Below, one piece after another: positions 1 to 9,285 of a DNA stretch of 47,686 nt (its first letter is position 1; every line of letters starts with the position of its first letter). Source of the stretch: an uncultured Prevotella sp. (GTDB lineage Bacteria > Bacteroidota > Bacteroidia > Bacteroidales > Bacteroidaceae). The notes beneath the pieces are model-generated. The model saw only the letters and a program-made list of their open reading frames with translations, was not told the DNA's origin and did not search any database. Location of the stretch: the NCBI GenBank assembly GCA_905233985.1, contig CAJOFA010000016.1, forward strand, positions 1-47,686. Reading direction: 5' to 3'. A program made the position numbers and the translations under genes.

Positions 1-42
1 CTCCACCCTCCACCCTCCACCCTTCATCCTCCACGCTTCTCT
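1..42 (+). repeat. Heptamer tract (CTCCACC type) in frame in a GH2 gene
   Basis: Consecutive 7-base units CTCCACC, CTCCACC, CTCCACC, CTTCATC, CTCCACG, CTTCTCT can be read from the first base. The frame stays open through the tract into the GH2 gene (ending LLYFGAVNYE), so the tract is translated, as a Pro/Ser/Thr-rich peptide. A similar tract occurs in menF at 26591-26640. The left end is cut by the window, so total length is unknown. Confidence 0.8.
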
Positions 43-1490
43 ATTTCGGTGCGGTGAACTACGAGACCATCGTGTATGTCAACGGCAAGGAGGTGGGTAG
101 GCACGTGGGCGGCTTCACGCCGTTCTGCTACGACATCACCGACCTAGTGCACGAGGGTAAAAACTACGTCATCTTGAGAGTGAATAACACTCGTCATTCG
201 GACGCTGTGCCTACCCTTCATTTCGACTGGTGGAACTACGGCGGCATCACTCGCGACGTGCTGCTGCTGAGCGTGCCCGAGACGTATGTGGAGGATTATT
301 CTTTGCAGCTTGATAGGGGCAAGGAGCAGGGAGCAAGGAGCAAGAAGTCTGAGATTTCCTTCTCTGTCAGGCTAAACAGAAAACAGGCGGGTGAGCAGGT
401 GGTGCTCTCCATCCCTGAGCTGAAGGTGAAGCAGACGGTGACCACCGACACTGCTGGCGTGGCTACGGCAAGTATCAAGGCGAAGAACCTGCAGTTGTGG
501 TCGCCCGACCAGCCGAAGCTCTATGCCGTCAGCATCGCGCACGGCGACGAGCTGCTGAGCGACGAGATAGGCTTCCGTACTATTGAGACACGCGGCAGGC
601 AGCTGTTGCTGAACGGCAAGCCCATCTTCCTGCGTGGCGTTTGTTCTCATGAGGAGACAGCCTACACGAACCGTCGCTGCAACTCGGCTGAAGATGCCGA
701 CACGCTGCTGCACTGGGCGAAGGAGCTGGGCTGTAACTTCATGCGGCTGGCTCACTATCCGCACAACGAGCACGCCATCCGTGAGGCTGAGCGCCAGGGC
801 ATGCTCCTGTGGTCGGAGATTCCTGTCTATTGGAATGTCTCGTTCGGCAACAAAAATACCTACCGTAACGCTGAGCGTCAGCTGCACGACATGATTATGC
901 GTGACCATAACCGTGCGAACATCATCATCTGGAGTATTGCCAACGAGACGCCGCGTAACGATGCCCGTGACAAATTCCTCGGGAATCTGGCTAAGTATGC
1001 CCGTTCGCAGGACTCGACGCGCCTCATCAGTATGGCCATGGAAGTAAGGGGAGCCTCGAACTTCGTCAACCGTCTGGAGGACAACATGCACGAATACGTC
1101 GATGTGGTGAGCTTCAACCAGTACATCGGCTGGTACCGTGACGTGAACACCGCCCCGAAGATGAAGTGGGAGATTCCCTATGACAAGCCTGTTATCATCA
1201 GCGAGTTCGGCGGCGGTGCCGTTGCCGGCAGACATGGTGACGTGGGCGAGCGCTGGACGGAGGAGTTTCAGGAGAACCTCTACCGTGAGAACCTCGCCAT
1301 GTTGGAGAAAATCGAGGGCTTGGCCGGCACGTGTCCGTGGGTGCTCAAGGACTTCCGTTCGCCGCGCCGTCAGTTACCCCACGTGCAGGACTACTTCAAC
1401 CGCAAGGGTCTCGTGTCTGACCAGGGAAAGCGCAAAAAGGCGTTCTACGTCATGCGTGAGTGGTATGAGAAGAAGAAACAACAATACTAA
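3..1490 (+). CDS. Glycoside hydrolase family 2 protein (5' partial)
   Basis: This is the C-terminal part of a GH2 glycosidase (beta-galactosidase/beta-glucuronidase group); the gene begins before the window. The GTG at 54 is internal: the open frame and the GH2 core (YFGAVNYETIVYVNGKEVG) extend upstream to base 3. In order one sees the end of the jelly-roll sugar-binding domain, an immunoglobulin-like domain carrying a lysine-rich insert (315-347), and the TIM barrel. The family acid/base Glu lies in WSIANET (codon 945-947) and the nucleophile Glu in IISEFGGG (codon 1203-1205), so the enzyme looks intact and active. It sits 12 bases before another GH2 gene and a GH31 gene, suggesting joint breakdown of a galactose- and xylose-decorated polysaccharide; the exact substrate cannot be read from sequence. 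Two unusual low-complexity inserts are in frame in this one gene. Confidence 0.88.
   Translation, partial: PPSTLHPSSSTLLYFGAVNYETIVYVNGKEVGRHVGGFTPFCYDITDLVHEGKNYVILRVNNTRHSDAVPTLHFDWWNYGGITRDVLLLSVPETYVEDYSLQLDRGKEQGARSKKSEISFSVRLNRKQAGEQVVLSIPELKVKQTVTTDTAGVATASIKAKNLQLWSPDQPKLYAVSIAHGDELLSDEIGFRTIETRGRQLLLNGKPIFLRGVCSHEETAYTNRRCNSAEDADTLLHWAKELGCNFMRLAHYPHNEHAIREAERQGMLLWSEIPVYWNVSFGNKNTYRNAERQLHDMIMRDHNRANIIIWSIANETPRNDARDKFLGNLAKYARSQDSTRLISMAMEVRGASNFVNRLEDNMHEYVDVVSFNQYIGWYRDVNTAPKMKWEIPYDKPVIISEFGGGAVAGRHGDVGERWTEEFQENLYRENLAMLEKIEGLAGTCPWVLKDFRSPRRQLPHVQDYFNRKGLVSDQGKRKKAFYVMREWYEKKKQQY
315..347 (+). repeat. Heptamer tract (AGGAGCA type) in frame in GH2
   Basis: Units AGGGGCA, AGGAGCA, GGGAGCA, AGGAGCA, AGAAGTC follow at a 7-base period and encode a Lys/Gly/Arg-rich stretch (GKEQGARSKK) inside the beta-sandwich domain. 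Related tracts lie in trmO (11226-11250) and, in reverse orientation, in menE (32962-32983). Confidence 0.75.
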
Positions 1491-1502
1491 AAATATAATC
1501 GT

Positions 1503-3887
1503 ATGAAAACAAATCTATTTCTTTCGCTCCTGTTTGCCTTGTTGCCCTTCATAGCATCGGCGCGTGAGCGGTACAACTTCGACAAGGACTGGCGCTTCAT
1601 CTTGGCTGACTCGGCACAGATGGCACAGCCGGAGTATAATGACGGCCACTGGCGCAGGCTGAACCTGCCGCACGACTGGGCCATCGAGGGCGACTTCTCC
1701 ACGAGTAACCCCAGCGGTGCCACCGGCGGTGCGCTGCCTGGCGGGGTGGGGTGGTATCGCCGTCACTTGGAGATTCTGAGCACACCCACCAGCGACCAGC
1801 GTTACTTCATTGAGTTCGACGGTGTCTATATGAACTCCACCGTCTATGTCAACGGCCATGAGGTGGGCCGAAGACCCTACGGCTACAGCTCGTTCGAGTA
1901 TGACATCACGCCCTATGTGAAGCAGGGCGACAATGTCTTTGCCGTGCGGGTGGACAACAGCGACCAGCCAAACTCACGCTGGTATTCGGGCTGCGGCATC
2001 TACCGCCACGTGTGGCTGACTCGTACTAATGCCGTGCATGTGAAGCACTGGGGCGTCTATGTGCAGACGAACGCCAGCGACGGACGCATCAAGGTGGATG
2101 TGGAGATAGAGGGCAAGGCGAAGATAGTGAACCGCGTCTATGACGACAATGGCCGCGAGGTGGGAATAAAGGTGAAGAACCCGCACCTGTGGTCACCCGA
2201 TGACCCCTACTGCTACAAGGTGCGCACGCAGCTGTTTGTCGGCAAGAAGATGGTGGACGAGGTATGGACGCGCACAGCCTTCCGCGACTTTAGGTTCGAT
2301 GCCGAGACGGGCTTCTGGCTCAACGGCAAGAACATGAAACTGAATGGTGTGTGCGAGCATCATGACTTCGGCTGTCTGGGTGCTGCCCTCAACGAGGACG
2401 CGCTGCACCGCAAGCTGACGAGGCTGAAGGACATGGGCGTCAACGCCGTCCGTTCGAGTCATAACCCGCCAGCCCCCGAGCTGCTGAACATGTGCGACAC
2501 GATGGGCATCATCGTCATGGACGAGTCGTTCGACATGTGGCGCCGCCGCAAGACACAAAACGACTATGCCCGCTACTTCGACGAGTGGCATGAGCGCGAC
2601 CTGACCGACCTCGTGCTGCGCGACCGTAACCATCCGTGCATCCTCATGTGGTCGATAGGCAACGAGGTGCTGGAGCAGTGGAGCGACGCCGCTGCCGACA
2701 CGCTGTCGCTGGAACAGGCAAACCTCATCCTCAATGCCGGTCACGACGCTTCGACGCTGGCACGCAACGGGGAGATGAGCGTCAACACCCTCCTGGCCGA
2801 CCACATGGCTGACATCGTGCGACGTTATGACAAGACACGTCCCATCACATCAGGATGTAACGAGCCGTCGCCCAACAACCATCTGTTCAAGGGCAACGCC
2901 ATCGATGTCATCGGCTTCAACTATCATCACCAGTTGATCAAGGACGTGCCGCAGAACTTCCCCGGACGCCCGTTCATCATGACGGAGAGCGTGTCGGCCC
3001 TGCAGACCACAGGAAACTACCTGATGCCCAGTGACTCTGTGCGCATGGCACCCGAGCAGTGGTGGCTGCCTTATACCGACCCCTCGTTCATGTGCTCGGC
3101 CTACGACAACATGCACGCTTCGTGGAGCTCGACGCACGAGGAGACTTGGGACGTGGTGAAAAACACGCCCTACGTCGGCGGACAGTTCATCTGGACGGGC
3201 TTCGACTACATCGGCGAGCCCACGCCCTACGGATTCCCCGCCCGTTCCAGCTACTTCGGCATCATTGACCTGAGCGGACAGCCGAAGGACGTCTATTATA
3301 TGTATCAGAGCGAGTGGACCGACAAGCCCGTGCTGCACCTGTTCCCCCACTGGAACTGGATGCCTGAGCAGGAGATAGACATGTGGTGCTACTACAACAA
3401 TGCCGACGAGGTGGAGCTGTTCATCAACGGCAAGAGCCAGGGCGTACGCACCAAGTCCCCCTCCTTAGGAGGGGTTAGGGGAGGCTCTCCCTACCACGTC
3501 GTATGGCGCGTGAAGTATGAGCCTGGCACGGTGCGTGTCATTGCCCGCAAGGACGGTGCCGTCGTGGGGCAGCAGGCCATCCGTACAGCCGACCAGCCTC
3601 ATGCGCTGCGCCTCTCGTATGACTACCGTGGCCGTGAGACGACGTTTGTCAAGGTGGAGGTAGTTGACAAGGACGGCAACCTCTGTCCGTGGGCGGAGAA
3701 CCAGGTGTTCTTCGAGACCACCGACGGCGAGATTATCGGTACCGACAACGGTTGCCAGACCTCTATGGAGCGTTTCAAGGACCCGAAGCGCAAGGCGTTC
3801 TTCGGTCGTTGCATGGTGGTGCTCAGCGGTCACGGCATCCTGAAGGCCCGTTCCTTGGGCCTCGACGGAGCAGCAATAGCATTTTAA
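1503..3887 (+). CDS. Secreted GH2 beta-galactosidase-like enzyme
   Basis: A 794-residue glycoside hydrolase of family 2. A signal peptide (residues 1-20, MKTNLFLSLLFALLPFIASA) predicts export to the periplasm or outer membrane. The domain order is the usual one: sugar-binding jelly roll (FDKDWRF, LPHDWAIEG), immunoglobulin-like domain, TIM barrel, then C-terminal beta domains. The acid/base is Glu388 in WSIGNEV and the probable nucleophile Glu495 in FIMTESVS. LPHDWAIEG and SSHNPPAPE are typical of Bacteroidetes beta-galactosidases. A palindromic low-complexity insert (SPSLGGVRGGSP, about residues 652-663) lies in the C-terminal beta region. Start at the ATG 12 bases after the previous GH2 gene, so the two are probably one operon; a GH31 gene follows after 8 bases. 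Beta-galactosidase is the likeliest activity, not proven. Confidence 0.88.
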   Translation: MKTNLFLSLLFALLPFIASARERYNFDKDWRFILADSAQMAQPEYNDGHWRRLNLPHDWAIEGDFSTSNPSGATGGALPGGVGWYRRHLEILSTPTSDQRYFIEFDGVYMNSTVYVNGHEVGRRPYGYSSFEYDITPYVKQGDNVFAVRVDNSDQPNSRWYSGCGIYRHVWLTRTNAVHVKHWGVYVQTNASDGRIKVDVEIEGKAKIVNRVYDDNGREVGIKVKNPHLWSPDDPYCYKVRTQLFVGKKMVDEVWTRTAFRDFRFDAETGFWLNGKNMKLNGVCEHHDFGCLGAALNEDALHRKLTRLKDMGVNAVRSSHNPPAPELLNMCDTMGIIVMDESFDMWRRRKTQNDYARYFDEWHERDLTDLVLRDRNHPCILMWSIGNEVLEQWSDAAADTLSLEQANLILNAGHDASTLARNGEMSVNTLLADHMADIVRRYDKTRPITSGCNEPSPNNHLFKGNAIDVIGFNYHHQLIKDVPQNFPGRPFIMTESVSALQTTGNYLMPSDSVRMAPEQWWLPYTDPSFMCSAYDNMHASWSSTHEETWDVVKNTPYVGGQFIWTGFDYIGEPTPYGFPARSSYFGIIDLSGQPKDVYYMYQSEWTDKPVLHLFPHWNWMPEQEIDMWCYYNNADEVELFINGKSQGVRTKSPSLGGVRGGSPYHVVWRVKYEPGTVRVIARKDGAVVGQQAIRTADQPHALRLSYDYRGRETTFVKVEVVDKDGNLCPWAENQVFFETTDGEIIGTDNGCQTSMERFKDPKRKAFFGRCMVVLSGHGILKARSLGLDGAAIAF
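3456..3491 (+). repeat. Palindromic G/C-tract insert in frame in GH2
   Basis: CCCCCTCC TTA GGAGGGG can fold on itself and is followed by TTAGGGGAGG, a near copy of the right arm. It encodes SPSLGGVRGGSP in the C-terminal part of the beta-galactosidase. A close relative lies at 6001-6034 in the GH31 gene and a decayed one at 15387-15411. Confidence 0.8.
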
Positions 3888-3895
3888 AACTTAAT

Positions 3896-6280
3896 ATGAT
3901 GATAACAAGAATCTGTCATTTCTCGGTAAGGAAGTTAGTGTGGGCGGTTTTGCCTTTCTATCTTCTTGTTTCTTTACCTTTATCAGCCCAGATACAGACC
4001 AATGCCGGTGTGCAGTATCTGCAGTGTATGCCCAAGGACGTGTCAACCGACTTCAGCGACCTCAGCAATACCTATTTCTTGGCTGACTCGCTGGCTTCGT
4101 TCGATGCCAGTACGTTCAAGGGACTTGTGAACTGGAAGCGCTACCGTCTGTCGCCCCGTCAGGCCTTTAACCTCAACGGCTACTGGCCTGTGCGGATGCA
4201 GATGCTCGACTTCCCCGACGCTGCCTACGACAACGACCCGAACCTGTCGCTGAAGATAGACTTCATCAGCGAGCGTTGCGTCCGCATCAGGATGCTGACA
4301 ACCCCCATTGCTCCCGCTGACAACGAGCAGGACGACCCCATGTTCTGCGACCAGTTCAGGCACCGAACGGCTATGCCTTGGCCCTGTTCCATAAACAATG
4401 GTAATACCGTCGCCTACAAGACGAAATACGGCATCCTGGAGCTGCAGCGCTATCCCTTTCGCATCGTCATCAAGGATGCAAAAGGCAGGGTGCTTACGCA
4501 GACACGTCACCTCATCGACAACGACTCCACGCAGGTGAAGCTGCTGCCGTTCAACTTCATCAAGCGCGGCAGCGACAACTCACGGAGCGTGAACCCCGTA
4601 TTCCTGCTCTCGCCCGGTGAGCGCATCTATGGCTGCGGCGAGTCGTTCACGTCACTGAACAAGGTGGGACAGAAGGTACATCTCAGCGTCACCGACCCGC
4701 AGGGACCTGAGACCGACGGCATGTATAAGCCCGTGCCGTTCTATTTCTCCAACCGAGGCTATGGCATCTTCATGCACACCTCGGCACCTGCCACGTGCGA
4801 CTTCGGACAGAGCTACATCGGTGCGCAGCGCCTCTTCATGGCCGACGAGCAGATAGACCTGTTCGTGTTCTTCGGACAGCCCAAGGACATCCTTGACGAG
4901 TACACCGACATCACGGGTAAGAGTCCTATGCTGCCCCTGTGGTCGTTCGGCACATGGATGAGCCGCATTACCTATTTCTCGCAGGAGGAGGGCCTCGACA
5001 TCGCCCAGCAGCTGCGCAAGCACAAGATTCCTTCTGACGTGATTCACTTCGACACGGGCTGGTTCGGCGTGGACTGGCAGTGTGACTATGAGTTTGCACG
5101 CGACCGCTTCCCCGACCCAGTGGGGATGCTGAAGCAGATGAAGGAGCAGGGTTTCCACACTTGTCTGTGGCAGCTGCCTTACTTCACACCCAAAAACCGC
5201 TTCTTCCCTGAGATTATCGAGCATAATATGCACGTCCGCAATGCCGATGGCGGTATGCCTTACGAGGATGCCGTGCTCGACTTCACCAATCCGCAGACGG
5301 TAAAATGGTATCAGGGGAAGATTCTCGGTTTGTTGAAGCAGGGGGTCAGCACCATCAAGTGCGACTTCGGCGAGGCAGCGCCCTACAATGGCTTCTACCA
5401 CAACGGACGTGGCGGACTCTATGAGCATAACCTCTATCCCTTGCGTTATAACAAGGCGCTTTGGGAGGCTGTGAATCAGCAGTATCCCGGCGAAGGAATC
5501 ATCTGGGCACGTTCGGCCTGGGCAGGTTCGCAGCGCTATGCCCTGCACTGGGGCGGCGATGCGGCTACTAATAATATCGGTTTGCTGGGTGACCTGCGTG
5601 GTGGACTCAGCTTCGGACTGAGTGGCTTCTCGTTCTGGAGTCACGACATGGGCGGCTTCGTCACAGCCTCGCCCGAGGATATCTATCGCCGTTGGCTGCC
5701 CTTCGGCTTCCTGTCGAGTCATACTCGTGCGCATGGTGCACCACCTACTGAGCCGTGGCTCATCAGCGAGTCGTTCACCAAGGCGTTCCGTCAGGCCGCA
5801 GAGATGAAGTATAAGCTGATGCCCTATGTCTATGCCCAGGCGAAGGACTGTACGGAGCGCGGCCTGCCGATGGTACGGGCGTTGCTGGTAGAGTTCCCCG
5901 AAGACCCCGGTGCATGGCTCATCGAGGATGAATACATGTTCGGTTCGCAGATGCTTGTGGCACCGCTCATGGAGAGCGGCACCGAGCGTACCGTCTATCT
6001 CCCCTCCCTTGGGGAGGGGTCAGGGGGAGGCTCCAAGTGGATTGACTACCAGACGGGCAAGGTCTATGACAGCGGTTGGCAGACAATAGCTGTGGGTGAG
6101 ATTCCTGCTGTGATTCTCGTTCGTGACGGCTCCGTCATCCCCCATGCTCCGCTGGCCCAGCGCACCGATCAGATTCTGTGGGACAAGCTGGAGATGAAGA
6201 CCTACAAGGCTGCTGCCACGAAGTGTACGGGTCTGCTCTTCAAGCCTGGAGACACGAAACTCACCGTGATTGAAAGGTAA
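3896..6280 (+). CDS. GH31 alpha-glycosidase (alpha-xylosidase-like)
   Basis: A 794-residue glycoside hydrolase family 31 enzyme, exported by an N-terminal signal (hydrophobic segment ending in LPLSAQ, about residues 13-32). The retaining-mechanism nucleophile is Asp490 in IKCDFGE and the acid/base is Asp555 in HWGGDA; their 65-residue spacing and the context (GWFGVDWQCDYEF, KCDFGE) resemble the YicI alpha-xylosidase subgroup more than alpha-glucosidases. I chose the ATG at 3896 because it follows the GH2 stop by 8 bases and begins a signal peptide; the frame is open further upstream but only inside the GH2 gene. A palindromic insert (LPSLGEGSGGGS, about residues 702-713) sits in the C-terminal beta domain. 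With two GH2 enzymes upstream this fits xyloglucan-type side-chain removal, which is inference. Confidence 0.88.
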   Translation: MMITRICHFSVRKLVWAVLPFYLLVSLPLSAQIQTNAGVQYLQCMPKDVSTDFSDLSNTYFLADSLASFDASTFKGLVNWKRYRLSPRQAFNLNGYWPVRMQMLDFPDAAYDNDPNLSLKIDFISERCVRIRMLTTPIAPADNEQDDPMFCDQFRHRTAMPWPCSINNGNTVAYKTKYGILELQRYPFRIVIKDAKGRVLTQTRHLIDNDSTQVKLLPFNFIKRGSDNSRSVNPVFLLSPGERIYGCGESFTSLNKVGQKVHLSVTDPQGPETDGMYKPVPFYFSNRGYGIFMHTSAPATCDFGQSYIGAQRLFMADEQIDLFVFFGQPKDILDEYTDITGKSPMLPLWSFGTWMSRITYFSQEEGLDIAQQLRKHKIPSDVIHFDTGWFGVDWQCDYEFARDRFPDPVGMLKQMKEQGFHTCLWQLPYFTPKNRFFPEIIEHNMHVRNADGGMPYEDAVLDFTNPQTVKWYQGKILGLLKQGVSTIKCDFGEAAPYNGFYHNGRGGLYEHNLYPLRYNKALWEAVNQQYPGEGIIWARSAWAGSQRYALHWGGDAATNNIGLLGDLRGGLSFGLSGFSFWSHDMGGFVTASPEDIYRRWLPFGFLSSHTRAHGAPPTEPWLISESFTKAFRQAAEMKYKLMPYVYAQAKDCTERGLPMVRALLVEFPEDPGAWLIEDEYMFGSQMLVAPLMESGTERTVYLPSLGEGSGGGSKWIDYQTGKVYDSGWQTIAVGEIPAVILVRDGSVIPHAPLAQRTDQILWDKLEMKTYKAAATKCTGLLFKPGDTKLTVIER
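6001..6034 (+). repeat. Palindromic G/C-tract insert in frame in GH31
   Basis: CCCCTCCCTTGGGGAGGGG followed by TCAGGGGGAGGCTCC: same layout as the insert at 3456-3491 (palindrome, then a repeat of the right arm). It is read in frame as PSLGEGSGGGS in the GH31 C-terminal domain. Confidence 0.8.
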
Positions 6281-6300
6281 CGGTCTCCAATGTATGACGT

Positions 6301-7098
6301 ATGAACAAACGAAGGTCTATAGGAACAATAGTGCTCGTGCTGCTGTTTGTGACGGCAGGACAGGCACAGGAGGTGACAAACGGTACGCTGTCAGGGAACA
6401 GAAACTATGGGACGACACCTGATCTCCGTCAGATGATGAATCAGGACTCGATGAGGCTAACCCTTGACCCTGTATTTGCTGAGCCTACGATCAGTAATGA
6501 GATGCCTGCCAGTCGTGGTGACTATCATGTACCGTCAACCCGTCAAAGCGTTGGGGTGGCCCGTCTCTGGGATGGTGCAACGGTGGGTGTCTATGGTTCC
6601 ATGGACCATATGCCTGCGTTGATGGATATTCACTCTGGCAGCGTGGCATTATACCAAGACTTGGGACGGCTTCACATTACGCTGTCGGCCGATGCAAACA
6701 AGTACTGGATGCCGATGCAGAGCACACTCCTCACGCAATATGGTTTCGGCGGGCATCTGAGCTATGATGTCAATGACTGGATGACCCTTCATGCCTTTGG
6801 CAATTATTATACGGGGCAACAGCTGTATGCGCCAGCCGTCAGTCCTTACGTCAATACGACATCGTTCGGCGGTTATGCCGATATTCGTTTCAGTGACCAT
6901 TGGGGGGCTAATGTCGGTGCACGCCGTTACATCAACCCCATGACAGGCCGTTGGGAAACCGTGCCCATCATAAATCCTTATTTCAAGTTCAATAATGGCG
7001 TGAAGATAGAACTACCCCTTGGCGAATTGCTAAGGGAGATCATCGTAAGCAAGCGACGGCAACCACCCATGATGATGATGCCGCCACCTCATCCGTAA
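6301..7098 (+). CDS. Small secreted protein, probable outer-membrane barrel
   Basis: I do not recognise the family. The 265-residue product begins with a signal peptide (cleavage likely after GQAQ, about residue 23). The middle and C-terminal half (about residues 85-240) alternates polar and aromatic residues in short strands (ATVGVYGSMDH, LHITLSADANKYW, GFGGHLSYDVNDW, FGGYADIRFSDHWGANVGAR), the look of an outer-membrane beta barrel. The tail is basic and then Met/Pro-rich (PPMMMMPPPHP). It starts 20 bases after the GH31 stop, so it may be the last gene of that operon. Function unknown. Confidence 0.6.
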   Translation: MNKRRSIGTIVLVLLFVTAGQAQEVTNGTLSGNRNYGTTPDLRQMMNQDSMRLTLDPVFAEPTISNEMPASRGDYHVPSTRQSVGVARLWDGATVGVYGSMDHMPALMDIHSGSVALYQDLGRLHITLSADANKYWMPMQSTLLTQYGFGGHLSYDVNDWMTLHAFGNYYTGQQLYAPAVSPYVNTTSFGGYADIRFSDHWGANVGARRYINPMTGRWETVPIINPYFKFNNGVKIELPLGELLREIIVSKRRQPPMMMMPPPHP

Positions 7099-7122
7099 TG
7101 ATTGTTTCCTTTTTCTTTGTGA

Positions 7123-9246
7123 TTATGCCATCGGCAGGGTCATGATGAAGCGGGCGCCGGGGGAGTAGGCGGTGTCGAGCACGATGTCGCCGCCTAATCG
7201 TCGGGCTAGGGAGCGGGCAACGGTGAGGCCGATACCTGTGCCGTCGTAGTACTCGTCGAGTTGCACGAACTCATCGAAGATGCGGTCGGCCTCCTCCAAT
7301 GGAACGCCGATGCCTGTGTCCTCGACGATAAACTGCATGAAGTTATTCTTCACGTCCATTGAGAGAATAGCCTGCTGGGTAGTAGGTGACGCTGAAGTGA
7401 TAGATGCTGACATGGCCTCGGGGCGTTTCGTGAACTTACGGGCGTTGTCGAGAATCAGCGAAAGGGCACGTGTGGCAGCCCGCTGATTCGTCGTGAGCAC
7501 GGCTGTCTCTGCCTCTGGTGACAGCTTCATGTCGAACGTCAAGTGCTTGGCGTTAACGATGCCACTGGCTTCTGCGGCCTCGGCAGCTATCTGTATGGCA
7601 GGTACCGTGTCAGTATGTTCGATGACGGACAGACTGTGTGCGTCGGAGAGCTCCAGCATCTTATTCACCAGACCGGTAATGCGGTCGGTGTTCTCCGTTA
7701 TCTGGCGGTTGATGTCGTTACGTGTCTCATCGTCAAGCTCCATGTTAGGCGTCGTGATAATCTGTGTGTAGCCGGAGAGGATATTCAGTGGCGTGCGTAT
7801 CTCGTGGGATATCTGCTGGATGAAGTTGGTCTTCATGCGTGATGACTCCTCCGCACGGGCATTGGCCACGGTGAGTAGTTCGTTCTTCTGCTCCAGTTGT
7901 TCATTGGCTTTCTCCAGCTGCTCGTTGGCCTTTTCCAGTTTCTCATTGGCAATCTCGAGCTTTTGATAGGCGTGTGCCAAACGGCGCTGTGCCTTGATGC
8001 GATGGTAGATGTAGATGACAAGGAATATGAGCACCAGGAGAGATGCGATGCTGATGCCAAACAGCCGTTGGCGACTCAGGTCTGCCTGCTGTTGGGCTAT
8101 CTGGGCTTCTTTCTCTTGTGTGTGGTAGATGGTGGCCAGCTCTGCCGCGTCATTGGTTTGGGCTTGTACGATGGCACTATCGAGCGCATCGCACAGATGG
8201 CTACTGATGCTGGCGATGCTGTCGTGGCGACCTGCACCGATGTTAGCACGCAATTTGGGCAGCATGTAGTTGCGTATGTTGTCAAGTGTGAGGGCGATGG
8301 CATGCTGCTTGAGGTAATGGTCCATGCCGTTGTAGTTGTTGGCAGCCTCACTGTGTCGCCCTGCTGCAATGAGGTAGTCGGCAGCCAGTATTTTACCTTC
8401 TTCCTTCTTTCCGAATAATGAAGCGGCGGCAGCGCTGTAGGCTTGGGCTGCTTCGCGGGTGCGCCCCAGTCCTTGCAGGGCAATGGCACGGTTGATGGTG
8501 ATACGGCCCTGATATTCGTCGATGAGGTCCGTGCGGTAGTTGGGTGCTACCTTGATGCGCTGCTGCATGATGGTATCGGCTCGTTCTGTCCACATCAGTG
8601 CCTCGGCAAAGTGGCGGGTATTGATGTAGTCGAGGGTAATGTCGTTGGCACCCATGATGGCATCGTTGAGTTGGCGGATGGTGTCATTGTCGGCAAGCAG
8701 TTGCAGGTAATCATGGTAAGCCGTCTCGTAACTGTGGGCAGCCTCTTTGATGTGACCGAGGTGTAGCTGACAGCAGCCGATAGCCTTGAGCATGATGGCA
8801 CGGTCCTTGGGTGAATTGTCGCCCCATTCCTCGCCTTTGTTAACAGCATCCATAGCGACACGCAGTCCATCCTCGTACTCTCCGCGTTTGACGAGAATCT
8901 CGGCTAGACGGCGTACGGACTTGAAATAGATATTCTTGTCGTGGTCGGAACGTATGTTGGCGTCCATCACCTTCCTGTAGTAATATTCTGCCTGACGCTG
9001 CTGCCCCAGATGGTTACAGGCCACGCCACGCCAGCGGTTGGCATCTATCTCTGTCAGTCCACCCATGCGCTCAAAGCTGTCGGTATAGACCAACAGCTTC
9101 TCATATTCTTGTGCCCTGCCCAGTTCAAACAGGATACTGTCGGTGTTGGTGGCCTGATATACAGACAACTGCTTGTTTTGGTTGCACGACACCATCAGCA
9201 ACATAAGGGCCGATAGGACTGCTGCGGCTCTATAGATGGACGACAT
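7123..9246 (-). CDS. TPR-containing membrane sensor histidine kinase
   Basis: A 707-residue sensor kinase of a two-component system. Residues 1-21 form a lipoprotein-type signal with Cys21 in LMVSC. Residues about 40-330 look like helical tetratricopeptide repeats in the periplasm. A transmembrane helix (about 391-413, ISIASLLVLIFLVIYIY) is followed by a long coiled coil with repeated KLEKANEQLEKANEQL-type heptads, then the HisKA box with phospho-acceptor His481 in ISHEIRTPLN. The ATPase part has an N box (LILDNARKFT), G1 (VEDTGIGVP) and G2 (GTGIGLTVARSLARRLGG). There is no receiver domain and no response regulator beside it, so its partner is elsewhere. A lipobox together with an internal membrane helix is unusual. 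It is the last of three minus-strand genes with short gaps (39 bases to the DUF3298 gene). Confidence 0.88.
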   Translation of the reverse strand: MSSIYRAAAVLSALMLLMVSCNQNKQLSVYQATNTDSILFELGRAQEYEKLLVYTDSFERMGGLTEIDANRWRGVACNHLGQQRQAEYYYRKVMDANIRSDHDKNIYFKSVRRLAEILVKRGEYEDGLRVAMDAVNKGEEWGDNSPKDRAIMLKAIGCCQLHLGHIKEAAHSYETAYHDYLQLLADNDTIRQLNDAIMGANDITLDYINTRHFAEALMWTERADTIMQQRIKVAPNYRTDLIDEYQGRITINRAIALQGLGRTREAAQAYSAAAASLFGKKEEGKILAADYLIAAGRHSEAANNYNGMDHYLKQHAIALTLDNIRNYMLPKLRANIGAGRHDSIASISSHLCDALDSAIVQAQTNDAAELATIYHTQEKEAQIAQQQADLSRQRLFGISIASLLVLIFLVIYIYHRIKAQRRLAHAYQKLEIANEKLEKANEQLEKANEQLEQKNELLTVANARAEESSRMKTNFIQQISHEIRTPLNILSGYTQIITTPNMELDDETRNDINRQITENTDRITGLVNKMLELSDAHSLSVIEHTDTVPAIQIAAEAAEASGIVNAKHLTFDMKLSPEAETAVLTTNQRAATRALSLILDNARKFTKRPEAMSASITSASPTTQQAILSMDVKNNFMQFIVEDTGIGVPLEEADRIFDEFVQLDEYYDGTGIGLTVARSLARRLGGDIVLDTAYSPGARFIMTLPMA

Positions 9247-9285
9247 AATATTATTATTATATTATTAAAGATTAAATGCTCAACA

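Noticed and set aside
372..1235. Long open frame on the minus strand across the first GH2 gene
   Set aside because: It is an antisense shadow of a clear GH2 coding frame, with no family resemblance; the same applies to the long minus frames at 4652-5734 and 2193-2804.
3456..3491. Intragenic rho-independent terminator
   Set aside because: The palindrome has no T tract after it and lies inside an intact coding frame.
3689..3895. Longer N-terminus for the GH31 protein
   Set aside because: The upstream frame overlaps the GH2 gene in another frame and precedes a normal signal peptide starting at 3896.
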